DNA from: Acidiphilium sp. PA | GTDB lineage: Bacteria > Pseudomonadota > Alphaproteobacteria > Acetobacterales > Acetobacteraceae | DNA length: 64,000 nucleotides | Reading direction: 5' to 3' | Assembly (NCBI RefSeq): GCF_026191915.1 | Contig: NZ_JAIMBY010000004.1 | Span: 62,001 to 126,000, forward strand | Shown here: positions 8,614 to 16,492 of the stretch, piece by piece | Layout: each line of letters starts with the position of its first letter | How positions within the stretch are numbered: position 1 is the first letter of the stretch | Notes under the pieces: model-generated | What the model saw: the letters and a program-made list of their open reading frames with translations, nothing else | Told to the model about the DNA's origin: nothing | The model's database searches: none | Program-made: the position numbers and the translations under genes

Positions 8614-9762
8614 ATGCCGCCCCCAACCACCCATCGCCCCACCCACCGCAATCCGCGCATCGACATCCTGCGCGGCGTCGCAATCCTGATGGTGATGATC
8701 CTTCACTTCAGCGACACCTACCGCCTCTGGGATACCGGCCCCCTTCAAACGACGTTCGGGGACCCGGCCGTCTTCGCGGTCATCGGCTGGAGCAATTTCG
8801 GGGTCACGCTGTTCTTCGTCATATCGGGCTATCTCATCACGTCCAACGCGCTCAACCGCTACGGCGCCCTCCGCCACATCCCGCTGCGATCCTTCTACGT
8901 CCAACGCCTCTCCCGCCTCGAACCGCTCCTTCTCATCGCCCTCGCCATCATCGTAACCCTCGGCCTTTTCGGCCTCGCCCCCTTCAAGCAACCCAACGAA
9001 CCAACAGCGGACATCCTGCTCGGCGCACTCTCCGTCCTGACCTTCTGGCACAACATCCTCATGCAGCGCCTGGGCTATTTCAATTACTGCCTGAATATCT
9101 ACTGGTCGCTCTCCGTCGAAGATCTGTTCTACCTGATCTTCCCGATCGCCTGCATCCTGCTCCGCAAAACTTGGCTCATCGCCGCCCTCTGCCTGATCCT
9201 CATCGCCATCGCCCCCTGGTATCGGGCGCATCACATGCACAGCGACATCTTCTACCTCTATGCCAATGTCTCCTGCTTCGACGCCATCGCAATTGGATGC
9301 CTGTGCGCCCTGGCTACCCCCCACATCACCCTGCAACCCCGCACCGCTCTCATCCTGCGGATCGGCGCGACCATCGCCATCATCGCCCTATGGCTCAACG
9401 GCTTCGGCAGCGACCGCAAAATCTACAGCTTCACCCTCCTCGCCCTCGCCGCCGCCATCCTCATCCTCGCGAGCCGATCCGGCCCCCCACCAAAATGGTC
9501 CGACACACACCCCGCCCGCGCCATCCGCTGGCTGGGACGGCACAGCTACGAGCTCTATTTGTTCCACATCATCATCCTGGCCACCATGCGCGACATCATC
9601 CCCTACCCCGCCATGGGATACTGGCCGCAACTCCCTTGGCTGATCCTGTTCCTGACCCTGTCCGCCACCACCGCCGCCCTCGCCGCCCTCGCCGCCCGCC
9701 ACATCGGCGACCCCGCCAACCGCGCCCTGCGCACCCGCTTCGACCCCCACCCCAAACCGTAG
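8614..9762 (+). CDS. Acyltransferase 3 family membrane protein (OafA/YrhL-like)
   Basis: A 382-residue integral membrane acyltransferase of the family that O-acylates surface polysaccharides or peptidoglycan. The signature RIDILRGVAILMVMILHF (residues about 13-30) starts the first membrane helix. It carries the Arg and His typical of the family, followed by VTLFFVISGYLI. About ten hydrophobic segments follow, then a hydrophilic tail. Neither strand neighbour suggests the acceptor. The start at 8614 has no strong Shine-Dalgarno sequence, but the helix position is right for the family. Confidence 0.85.
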   Translation: MPPPTTHRPTHRNPRIDILRGVAILMVMILHFSDTYRLWDTGPLQTTFGDPAVFAVIGWSNFGVTLFFVISGYLITSNALNRYGALRHIPLRSFYVQRLSRLEPLLLIALAIIVTLGLFGLAPFKQPNEPTADILLGALSVLTFWHNILMQRLGYFNYCLNIYWSLSVEDLFYLIFPIACILLRKTWLIAALCLILIAIAPWYRAHHMHSDIFYLYANVSCFDAIAIGCLCALATPHITLQPRTALILRIGATIAIIALWLNGFGSDRKIYSFTLLALAAAILILASRSGPPPKWSDTHPARAIRWLGRHSYELYLFHIIILATMRDIIPYPAMGYWPQLPWLILFLTLSATTAALAALAARHIGDPANRALRTRFDPHPKP

Positions 9763-9895
9763 CAAGCGTGGGGAGGAAGAGCGCGGCGTCATGCGCCTCT
9801 TGTCTCACGGCGCGACCAAACAGACCTAAATAGTCGTCCGCCATTGCACCACCCGCACAATCGACCCCAATTTCGCCATCGCCTACGCACCAGCC

Positions 9896-10321
9896 CTAAC
9901 GCAAACCAAAAACTACCCCGCCCTCGCACAGATAATATCCCGTTGCCTCATCGAACGCGACCCGCGCGATGGCATTGGGAGGCCCGCTCGCCATCGCGCA
10001 TCCCACAACGCCAGCCAAAACGTACCGCTGTCCGATCCTCGGCAACCCTGGTATCATCTTATACGCATAAGCCACCCTTCGCCGACGAACATCGGTATAA
10101 ACCACGCCCGTCCGGCAACTCTCAAAAGCCGGATTGATAAACCGATCGGGACCGATCGTCAGTTTCATTCCGACATAGTTCTGAAACGCTCCCAGATCGC
10201 CCGCATCACATTTCGCGCACAGCACCCGTTCCACCGTCCAAACCCGCTGCCAACGTGGCCCTGCAGCATGCGCCGGATCGCCGACCAGACACGCGGCCAA
10301 CACAAGAACCCGACCGATCAT
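9896..10321 (-). CDS. Small secreted protein of unknown function
   Basis: A 141-residue protein with a signal peptide (MIGRVLVLAACLVGDPAHAA). The mature part has several Cys residues (VLCAKCD, SCRTG, GVVGCAM, YYLCEGG) that could form disulfides, and Trp/Tyr-rich beta-like stretches. I do not recognise the family. The start at 10321 was chosen because it begins the signal peptide; the frame is open further upstream but would overlap the divergent alkB. Confidence 0.55.
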   Translation of the reverse strand: MIGRVLVLAACLVGDPAHAAGPRWQRVWTVERVLCAKCDAGDLGAFQNYVGMKLTIGPDRFINPAFESCRTGVVYTDVRRRRVAYAYKMIPGLPRIGQRYVLAGVVGCAMASGPPNAIARVAFDEATGYYLCEGGVVFGLR

Positions 10322-10424
10322 CGCGCGAACCGCTGTCCGGGATTGCCCACCCCCACACGTTAGCGCAATACTTGCGAATGCCCGTTCGGATGTTCCAGAT
10401 GCCCTTGGGCCAAGCTGAAAGTCG

Positions 10425-11063
10425 ATGAATGATCTCTTCCCCGAAGATCGGGCGCGCCTTAACCTCGATCCTGGTGCGGTGTTGCTTGGCGGGTTTGCGC
10501 TGCCGATCGCCGGTGCTCTGCTCGATGCCATCGCGAGGATTGCCGCCGCCGCACCGTTCCGTCATCTCCAAACGCCGGGCGGGCGGCGGATGTCGGTGGC
10601 GATGACCAATGCCGGGCGGCTGGGCTGGGTTTCCGACCGGCGGGGTTACCGTTATGATCCGATCGATCCTCTCAGTGGCCGGGCGTGGCCGGCGATGCCG
10701 GCGGTGTTTGCCGAACTTGCACTGAATGCGGCCGCAGCGGCGGGCTATGACGGGTTCACGCCGGAGGCTTGTTTGATCAACCGTTATGAACCGGGTGCGC
10801 GGCTGACGCTGCATCAGGACCGTGACGAGCGCAATCTCGGCCAGCCGATCGTGTCGGTGTCGCTCGGTGTTGACGCGCGGTTTTTGTGGGGTGGGTTGGC
10901 GCGCAGTGATCGCACGCGCCGGATTGCGCTGCATCATGGCGATGTCGTGGTCTGGGGCGGGCCGGCGCGCCTCGTGTTTCACGGCATCGATACTTTGGCC
11001 GCCAGCACCCACGGTCTGACCGGCGCGCTGCGCTATAATCTCACGTTCAGGCAGGCCAGTTGA
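10425..11063 (+). CDS. alkB: DNA oxidative demethylase AlkB
   Basis: A 212-residue Fe(II)/2-oxoglutarate dioxygenase that removes 1-methyladenine and 3-methylcytosine lesions by oxidative demethylation. The C-terminal half contains the LTLHQDRDE iron motif (His-x-Asp), the second iron His in RLVFHGID, and the 2-oxoglutarate-binding Arg in RYNLTFR. MPAVFAEL and CLINRYEPGARL match E. coli AlkB. Length is normal. It stands alone, with no ada partner next to it. Confidence 0.93.
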   Translation: MNDLFPEDRARLNLDPGAVLLGGFALPIAGALLDAIARIAAAAPFRHLQTPGGRRMSVAMTNAGRLGWVSDRRGYRYDPIDPLSGRAWPAMPAVFAELALNAAAAAGYDGFTPEACLINRYEPGARLTLHQDRDERNLGQPIVSVSLGVDARFLWGGLARSDRTRRIALHHGDVVVWGGPARLVFHGIDTLAASTHGLTGALRYNLTFRQAS

Positions 11064-11127
11064 GATGACCCACATCTAGAAGTCGTTTAAGTAGATATTG
11101 CGGTGATCCCCACCCAATTCATGGTTT

Positions 11128-11168
11128 GCAAAGGCAAGCCTTTGCTGGGGTCTGGGGCAAAGCCCCAG
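11128..11168. repeat. GGGGC-type REP element (two hairpins) at the pspF 3' end
   Basis: Two adjacent hairpins: GCAAAGGC-AA-GCCTTTGC (11128-11145) and CTGGGGC-AAA-GCCCCAG (11152-11168). The sequence matches the repeat units of the composite element at 62192-62398. It sits just beyond the pspF stop codon and may help end that transcript, but it lacks a T tract. Confidence 0.65.
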
Positions 11169-11170
11169 CC

Positions 11171-12109
11171 TTACTTTTTCGACACCCCCAACAACCCGGC
11201 TTTCCGCATCCGATGCCGCAGCTGATCGTAGGTGAGACCCAGCGCGGCGGCGGTGCGGCGTTGGTTGTGGCGGTGTTCGGCGAGGATGGCGGTGAGGCTC
11301 GCGGCGTCAGTGGGTGGTGCGGTGGGTGTGCCGAACGGGTCGAGGCGGATGTGGTTGAGGGGGGATTGCCAGTCGGTTTCGCGGTAGAGGCTGCGTTCGA
11401 CGGCGTTGCGGAGTTCGCGGACGTTGCCGGGCCAGTGGTGGGACAGGAGTTGGGTCTGGGCGGAATGGGTGAAGCCGGCGAAGAAGCTGCGGCCGAGTTC
11501 GGCGGTCATGCGTTGGGCGAAGTGTTCGGCGAGGAGGAGGATGTCTTCGCCCCGGTCGCGCAGGGGCGGGATGCGGATGACGTCGAACGCGAGACGGTCG
11601 AGCAGGTCGGCGCGGAATTTTTTGGCGGCGACGCTGGCTTGCAGGTCTTCGTGGGTGGCGGCGATGACGCGGACATCGACGGCGATGAGGTCGTTGCCGC
11701 CAACGCGCTCGAACACGCCGTATTCGATGACGCGGAGCAGTTTTTCCTGCACGGCGAGGGAGGCGTTGGCGATTTCATCGAGAAAGATGGTGCCGTGGTC
11801 GGCGAGTTCGAAGCGCGAGGCGCGGCGGCGGGTCGCCCCGGTGAAGGCGCCGGCTTCGTGGCCGAATAATTCGGAATCGAGCAAGGATTCCGACAGGGCG
11901 CCGCAGTTGAGTTGCAGCAAAGGCTGGTTCCAGCGGGTTGAGAGCAGCGCGAGGCGGCTGGCGATGAGTTCCTTGCCGGTGCCGCGTTCGCCGATGACGA
12001 GGACGGGGCGATCGATCGGGGCGAGGTCGGAGACGTGGGCGAGCATGGCCCTGAAGGCGACGCTTTGGCCGATCAGGGTGGTTTCGCTGGCGCCGGTCGT
12101 GACGGAAAT
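11171..12109 (-). CDS. pspF: Psp operon sigma-54 activator PspF (ATT start proposed)
   Basis: A bacterial enhancer-binding protein with no N-terminal receiver domain: an AAA+ sigma-54 interaction domain followed by a Fis-type HTH. Visible are Walker A GERGTGKE, the sigma-54 loop ELFGHEAGAFTGA, Walker B GTIFLDE, the arginine-finger region FRADLLDRLAFDVI, and a C-terminal HTH (NQRRTAAALGLTYDQLRHRM). In E. coli PspF drives pspA and is inhibited by PspA. The first ATG in frame (12046) would delete the conserved LIGQSVAFRAM segment. The frame continues upstream to a stop at 12140. The only well-spaced Shine-Dalgarno (AGGA, 8 bases) precedes an ATT codon at 12107-12109, used here (312 residues). 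Confidence 0.88.
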   Translation of the reverse strand: MSVTTGASETTLIGQSVAFRAMLAHVSDLAPIDRPVLVIGERGTGKELIASRLALLSTRWNQPLLQLNCGALSESLLDSELFGHEAGAFTGATRRRASRFELADHGTIFLDEIANASLAVQEKLLRVIEYGVFERVGGNDLIAVDVRVIAATHEDLQASVAAKKFRADLLDRLAFDVIRIPPLRDRGEDILLLAEHFAQRMTAELGRSFFAGFTHSAQTQLLSHHWPGNVRELRNAVERSLYRETDWQSPLNHIRLDPFGTPTAPPTDAASLTAILAEHRHNQRRTAAALGLTYDQLRHRMRKAGLLGVSKK

Positions 12110-12139
12110 GGGATTGATCCTGATATTTAGTGCTATTGT

Positions 12140-12220
12140 TTAGCAGTTTTTGGCTGTTGGTGGGAAGCGAAATCGGCGTGGCCGTTGTAGATCAATGAGT
12201 TAGCGGATTTTGGCTGGTTG
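12140..12220. promoter_or_regulatory. Two direct repeats 60 bp apart, candidate PspF upstream activating sites
   Basis: Copy 1 (12140-12156, TTAGCAGTTTTTGGCTG) and copy 2 (12200-12216, TTAGCGGATTTTGGCTG) match at 15 of 17 positions and start exactly 60 bp apart. They lie between pspF and the pspA sigma-54 promoter, where E. coli has UAS I and II for PspF. Copy 1 abuts the stop codon that bounds the pspF frame, so PspF bound there could also repress its own gene. Confidence 0.7.
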
Positions 12221-12229
12221 CGGGCGGTC

Positions 12230-12245
12230 TGGCACGATCCATGCT
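12230..12245 (+). promoter_or_regulatory. Sigma-54 (-24/-12) promoter of the psp operon
   Basis: TGGCACG-ATCC-ATGCT: the GG and GC dinucleotides (12231 and 12243) are exactly 12 bases apart, matching the consensus TGGCAC-N5-TTGCW. It lies 44 bases before the pspA start and downstream of the candidate PspF sites. Confidence 0.88.
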
Positions 12246-12288
12246 TATGGTCTGGCATCTGCCTCTCTCACTCGAAAAGGAGGATCCC

Positions 12289-12972
12289 ATGGGGATTTTC
12301 TCGCGCTTGTCCGATATCGTGAATTCCAACCTCAATGCGCTGCTCGACCGGGCGGAAGACCCGCAGAAAGTCATCCGCCTGGTGATCCAGGAGATGGAGG
12401 ATACGCTGGTCGAAGTGCGCTCGGCCGCGGTGCGGCTGATCGCTGAACGGCGCGAGATCGAGCGGCGGATTGCGGCGTTGACGCGCGATCAGGACGAGTG
12501 GCATCGCAAGGCGGCATTCGCGGTGCAGCGCGGGCGCGAGGATCTGGCGAAGGCGGCATTGCTCGCGAAAAGCCGCGCAAGCCAGGCGATTGCCGAGGCG
12601 CAGCACCACATCGAGGCGGTACAGGCGGCGATTGCGCAGCAGAACGAGGATGTCGGCAAGCTGCAGGCCAAGCTCGATGATGCGAAGGCGCGCGAGAAAT
12701 CGATCGTGCTGCGCCAGCAGAGTGCGACGACGCGGTTGAAGGTCAAGCAGTCGCTGTATGACGAGCGGGTGACCGATGCATTCGCCCGGTTCGAGCAGGT
12801 GGAACGCAATCTGGACCTGATGGAGGGCCGTGCCGAGGCGTATGATCTGGGCCGGCGGCCGGCGGCGCCGACGGTGGCCGAGGAGTTCGCGGCGCTGGAG
12901 GCCAATGATCAGGTCGAGCGCGAACTGGCCGAGCTGAAATCACGGATCAAGGCAGAAGAAAAAGCCGCATAA
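12289..12972 (+). CDS. pspA: Phage shock protein A
   Basis: A 227-residue PspA/IM30 (ESCRT-III-like) coiled-coil protein that binds stressed inner membrane and, when free, inhibits PspF. It opens with the amphipathic helix MGIFSRLSDIVNSNLNALL and the family segment AEDPQKVIRLVIQEMEDTL. Long heptad-rich helices run to about residue 185. The acidic C-terminal end (EAYDLG, then VERELAELK) is as in E. coli. The ribosome-binding site AAGGAGG is strong. It is the first gene of the operon. Confidence 0.96.
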   Translation: MGIFSRLSDIVNSNLNALLDRAEDPQKVIRLVIQEMEDTLVEVRSAAVRLIAERREIERRIAALTRDQDEWHRKAAFAVQRGREDLAKAALLAKSRASQAIAEAQHHIEAVQAAIAQQNEDVGKLQAKLDDAKAREKSIVLRQQSATTRLKVKQSLYDERVTDAFARFEQVERNLDLMEGRAEAYDLGRRPAAPTVAEEFAALEANDQVERELAELKSRIKAEEKAA

Positions 12973-12999
12973 GCGCGCTGCAACGACAGGAGAGGTTTC

Positions 13000-13230
13000 A
13001 TGTTGGATTACATGCCGTTTCTGATCCCGATTATCGCGATCGTCTGTGTCTTCGGGGTCAAGGCCTACAAGATGCACCTCGAACACCGCGGCAGCGGCGT
13101 GTCGAACGCGGATCGTCAGTTGATCGAAAGCCTGGCGGCCACGGCGCAGCGGCTGGAACAGCGGGTGGCGACGCTGGAGCGCGCCTTGCTCGATGCCGAG
13201 ACGCCCTATTCCCGCGGCACGGAGGTTTAG
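13000..13230 (+). CDS. pspB: PspB-like envelope stress membrane protein, copy 1
   Basis: 76 residues: one N-terminal membrane helix (FLIPIIAIVCVFGVKAYKM), then a cytoplasmic amphipathic helix ending QRLEQRVATLERALLDAE, the leucine-zipper-like tail typical of PspB. PspB and PspC relay membrane stress to PspA. It lies 27 bases after pspA, preceded by an AGGAGAGG ribosome-binding site, and is followed after 2 bases by a second PspB-like gene. Confidence 0.88.
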   Translation: MLDYMPFLIPIIAIVCVFGVKAYKMHLEHRGSGVSNADRQLIESLAATAQRLEQRVATLERALLDAETPYSRGTEV

Positions 13231-13232
13231 CC

Positions 13233-13481
13233 ATGGACCCGGTCCTGCTCTCCACGTTGCCGAGCACGCTGGTGCCGCTGGGGTTGGGCTTCATGCTGTT
13301 CGTCGCGCCGATCTGGCTCTGGCTGCATTACCGGCGCGGCGGCGGCAGGCAGGCCGAGCTGCAGCGGCTGGAAGCGGCGATCTCGGCCCTTTCGAACAAT
13401 GCCCAACGGCTGGAACAGCGCGTCATCTCCCTCGAGAGCGCGCTGCTCGATGCCGAACACCCTTATCGCACACGCGTTTGA
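13233..13481 (+). CDS. PspB-like envelope stress membrane protein, copy 2
   Basis: 82 residues with the same plan as the preceding gene: a membrane helix (LVPLGLGFMLFVAPIWLWL) and a C-terminal helix AQRLEQRVISLESALLDAEHPYR, which closely parallels the tail of copy 1. This points to a tandem duplication. The membrane segment has diverged more than the tail. Heteromeric PspB complexes are possible but not shown. Confidence 0.82.
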   Translation: MDPVLLSTLPSTLVPLGLGFMLFVAPIWLWLHYRRGGGRQAELQRLEAAISALSNNAQRLEQRVISLESALLDAEHPYRTRV

Positions 13482-13498
13482 AATCAGGTCATTCAACC

Positions 13499-13915
13499 AT
13501 GAGCACGACCATGAACCGTTCGGATTTCAACACCGCCATCGCCCGCCGTGGCATGCTGGCCGGGGTGTGCGCCGCCCTGGCAGCCTTCATCGAGGTGCCG
13601 TGCTGGATCATTCGCGGGGTCGCCGTGCTGGTGCTGATGTGGCACCCGATCGCGGCGATCCTGGTCTATCTGGCGCTCGCCGCCTTCATCCGCCATGGGC
13701 GCGGGCGGTTCTCGCAGCGGCTCGCCACCTTGCGCGACCGGGTGGCCCCGCCACGTGTGCCGGACAGGCCCACGCGAGGATCGGCACCCATGCCGGTGTT
13801 GCCGATCGATGGGCTGGCAGCGCGCTTTGCCAACCTGGATCTGCGGCTCGCCCGGCTGGAAGCCCGTGCTGCGGACCCCGATCGCCTGTTGCGCCGCCGG
13901 TTCGACCGGCTGTAA
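13499..13915 (+). CDS. pspC: PspC domain protein
   Basis: 138 residues. An N-terminal PspC domain (GMLAGVCAALAAFIEVPCWIIR, then a second hydrophobic stretch VLMWHPIAAILVYLALAAFI) gives one or two membrane passes. A C-terminal helix (ARFANLDLRLARLEARA) follows the proline-rich linker and could pair with the PspB tails. PspC contacts PspA/PspB at the inner membrane and is needed for signalling. It starts 17 bases after the second pspB. Confidence 0.88.
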   Translation: MSTTMNRSDFNTAIARRGMLAGVCAALAAFIEVPCWIIRGVAVLVLMWHPIAAILVYLALAAFIRHGRGRFSQRLATLRDRVAPPRVPDRPTRGSAPMPVLPIDGLAARFANLDLRLARLEARAADPDRLLRRRFDRL

Positions 13916-13943
13916 TATCCATCGTCTCGTAAGGACACGCGCC

Positions 13944-14204
13944 ATGACCGAAAAACTCATCAAGCAGCGCCTACCTGCGAACCCACCGTCTGCACCGGCA
14001 CGGCCAGGGTTGATCGCCGCCCCTGCACGGCGCGAGCGCAACACGGGGCGCGCCGCCCTGATCATCGGGCCGGCGATCGGGTTCGTGTTGGCCGCCAGCC
14101 TGGCGATTTCGTTCATTCTCGCGCTGGCCGGCGGTGCCGGGCAGGCGGCACTGGGCACGGCGCATAGTCACGGTTCAGCGCGCATGGCGGTGTTCGTTCT
14201 GTGA
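13944..14204 (+). CDS. Small single-pass membrane protein of the psp operon
   Basis: 86 residues: a basic/proline-rich cytoplasmic N terminus, one strong membrane helix (ALIIGPAIGFVLAASLAISFILAL, residues about 38-61) and a short His/Gly tail. The family is not recognised. Its location between pspC and the GIN-domain genes, and its stop codon overlapping the next GTG start, make it part of the operon. Confidence 0.65.
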   Translation: MTEKLIKQRLPANPPSAPARPGLIAAPARRERNTGRAALIIGPAIGFVLAASLAISFILALAGGAGQAALGTAHSHGSARMAVFVL

Positions 14205-14827
14205 GGCGTGCGATGGTGATGGCCCTCGCTATCGGATTGGGGCTTGTGCGCGGGGCGGCGGCGGCGACACTGCATCCGGCGTTGGCGCCGTTCCATGCGA
14301 TCCGGATCGATGGCATGGCGCGCGTCCTGTTCACCGAGGCGCCGCACCAATCGGTGGTCGCAACCGCCGGTGCCGCCACGCTGAAACGGCTTCGCCTGAG
14401 CGTGAACGATGGCGTGCTGGTCGTAGGCCTGCGAAGCGGCGCGTTATCCGCCGACGATGATACCGTCCGCCTGATCATCACGGCGCCACGGCTCGATCAG
14501 GTGGCGGTCAACGGCATGGCCAGCGGCGATCTGCGCGGGCTGAGCGGGGCGGCGTTCGCCCTTGAAGTATCGGGCACGGCACGCCTGACCATGAGCGGGA
14601 CGGTGCGCCGGGCGGTGGTTTCCGTGAGCGGTGCCGGGCAGGTCGATGCGCAACGCTTGATCACCGATGATCTGACGCTGAAAATCGATGGCACCGGGGT
14701 GGTGCGGGGCTATGCCAGCCGGGTTGTGCATGTCAGTGTCAGCGGGGTTGGCACGGCCCATGTCGCGGGTGATCCGACGGTGAGGGACGTGTCGAGACGC
14801 GGGATCGGTCTGGTCGAGTTCAACTGA
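14201..14827 (+). CDS. Secreted GIN-domain (DUF2807) protein 1
   Basis: 208 residues: signal peptide (MRRAMVMALAIGLGLVRGAAA) and a right-handed beta-helical GIN-type domain. Repeated short strands alternate with Gly/Asn turns (for example VNGMASGDLRGLSG, ALEVSGTARLTMSG, VSVSGAGQVDAQ). GTG at 14201 is used as the start; it overlaps the upstream stop and gives the complete signal peptide. GIN and related toastrack domains are often encoded beside PspC-domain proteins. A periplasmic partner of the Psp membrane complex is inferred from context only. Confidence 0.75.
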   Translation: MRRAMVMALAIGLGLVRGAAAATLHPALAPFHAIRIDGMARVLFTEAPHQSVVATAGAATLKRLRLSVNDGVLVVGLRSGALSADDDTVRLIITAPRLDQVAVNGMASGDLRGLSGAAFALEVSGTARLTMSGTVRRAVVSVSGAGQVDAQRLITDDLTLKIDGTGVVRGYASRVVHVSVSGVGTAHVAGDPTVRDVSRRGIGLVEFN

Positions 14828-14875
14828 CCGGCCGGAAGCCTGGGTGAAGGCGGCGGAGACAGGATCGATGATTTC

Positions 14876-15514
14876 ATGACAGGGCTGATCCGGACCGCGA
14901 TGGCCATGGTTGCCGTGCTCATCGCAACCGCGTCAGCCCCGGCGGCCGATATCACCGCGACGCGCACCGTGGCGGCGTTCACTTCCTTGCGGGTCGATGG
15001 TCATTTCATTCTGCACGTCAGCCAGGGTACCGCGCAGTCGGTGCAGCTCGCGGGCGATCGGTACCTGATCGACAATCTGCGGATCGGGGTGGTCAAGGGC
15101 GTGTTGCGTATCGACCGGCCGCACGGGTTCGATCTGCCGAAACACCAGACCGTCACCATCACCATCACCACGCCCGGACTCACCGCGCTCGGCCTGCGGG
15201 GCCTGGTGCATGCGAGCGTCACGGGTCTTACGGGCACGGCATTCACGCTGACCAATAACGGCGCCGCCGCGGCCACGTTGACTGGCACGGTGGGGCGATT
15301 CACGCTGATTTCACGCGGGGTGAGCTCGATCGACGCCGGTGGGCTGCACGCCAGGACGGTGACAATGCTGGTGCGCGGCCAGGGCAATCTGCGCGTGTTC
15401 GCAAGCGAGGTGGCGAACGTGACGATGTATGGCGAGGGCCGGATCGATGTGCTGGGGCATCCGAAGGTGCATCAGTTCAAGACCCTGGCCTACGGCATCG
15501 TCAGCCTCAAATAG
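14876..15514 (+). CDS. Secreted GIN-domain (DUF2807) protein 2
   Basis: 212 residues: signal peptide (LIRTAMAMVAVLIATASAPAA) and a second GIN-like beta-helical domain (ITATRTVAAFTSLRVDGHF start, later LGLRGLVHASVTGLTG and VTMYGEGRIDVLG). It resembles the preceding protein in length, layout and the ending -DVLGHPKV / -HVAGDPTV, which suggests paralogues. It is the last gene of the psp transcript; a convergent GntR gene follows after 19 bases. Confidence 0.72.
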   Translation: MTGLIRTAMAMVAVLIATASAPAADITATRTVAAFTSLRVDGHFILHVSQGTAQSVQLAGDRYLIDNLRIGVVKGVLRIDRPHGFDLPKHQTVTITITTPGLTALGLRGLVHASVTGLTGTAFTLTNNGAAAATLTGTVGRFTLISRGVSSIDAGGLHARTVTMLVRGQGNLRVFASEVANVTMYGEGRIDVLGHPKVHQFKTLAYGIVSLK

Positions 15515-15533
15515 GGCGATGCCGCGCGCGGCC

Positions 15534-16427
15534 TCAGGCGGCTTCGCGGCGCAATCCCGCTTGCAGCGAGCGGCGCGACGTTGCGAGATGCGTTGCCATC
15601 GCACGCGTCGCCGCATCGCGCTTGCCGGCGCGCAATGCCAGCAGAATGGCCAGATGTTCAGCGATCGCGATGCGGCTGCGTTCGGTTTCCTGCTGCTTGT
15701 CCCATTGGTAATGATAATGGAACAGAAACGAAACAATATCGAAAAAATCGCGCGCGAAGCGGTTTTGCAGATGGCCGATCAGCCAGAGATGGAAATCGCG
15801 ATCCAGTGTGGGGAACTCGGCGTACCGCTCGGCGAGGGCCGCCTCGATAGCGCGGTGGCGCGCGATCATGAGATCGGCGGCGGCGGCGAATTCGGGATCC
15901 TGACCGGCGGGGACGCGGTTGATCGCGGCCATTTCGATCAGTTCGCGCATATCGGCCACCTCGGCGGCGAAACCGTCGTGGAACTCCTGCAACACCCAGC
16001 CGCCGCGCGGCTGTTTGGCGATCAGCCCGAACCGGGAAAACCCGATCAAAAACTCCCGCACCGAGACCGTGCTGGCGTTGCTGTCACGGGCCAGCTCGGC
16101 TTCGGAAAAGACATGGCCGGGCCGCCAATCCCCCAGCAGCACGCGCTGCATGAAGATCAGCTCGATCTGATCCTGCGGGCCGCTGGTCTCGGCATCGTCG
16201 AAATAATCGCTGCTGACCGGAAGGCGTGCGATGACCACCCCATCGTTTTCGCGCCGCAGCACACCGAGGGTAATCAGACGTTCGAGCGCCGCGCGGACGG
16301 TTGTGCGACTGACATCGAACTGCCGGGCCAGCGCGCTGTCCGACCCGGGCGTGCCCTGACCCAGGGTGGCCACATGATCGAGCAGCGCATTGCTCGTTCG
16401 TTTCAGGAGCGTATTCGGCTTCGCCAT
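15534..16427 (-). CDS. GntR-family transcriptional regulator
   Basis: 297 residues with two consecutive winged-helix regions (DSALARQFDVSRTTVRAALERL near residue 31 and FSEAELARDSNASTVSVREFL near residue 107). A C-terminal all-helical FCD-like ligand domain follows (DMRELIEMAAINRV, then HRAIEAALAERYAEFPTLDRDFH, and a late EHLAILLALRAGKRDAA). Such proteins usually sense small organic acids. No metabolic operon is adjacent, so the ligand is unknown. The duplicated HTH is unusual for the family. Confidence 0.82.
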   Translation of the reverse strand: MAKPNTLLKRTSNALLDHVATLGQGTPGSDSALARQFDVSRTTVRAALERLITLGVLRRENDGVVIARLPVSSDYFDDAETSGPQDQIELIFMQRVLLGDWRPGHVFSEAELARDSNASTVSVREFLIGFSRFGLIAKQPRGGWVLQEFHDGFAAEVADMRELIEMAAINRVPAGQDPEFAAAADLMIARHRAIEAALAERYAEFPTLDRDFHLWLIGHLQNRFARDFFDIVSFLFHYHYQWDKQQETERSRIAIAEHLAILLALRAGKRDAATRAMATHLATSRRSLQAGLRREAA

Positions 16428-16492
16428 GGTGCCGGATGCCTATCGGTGCGATCGAAACAATCCGGCGGCGATACCGCCGGATCGAACGAACA

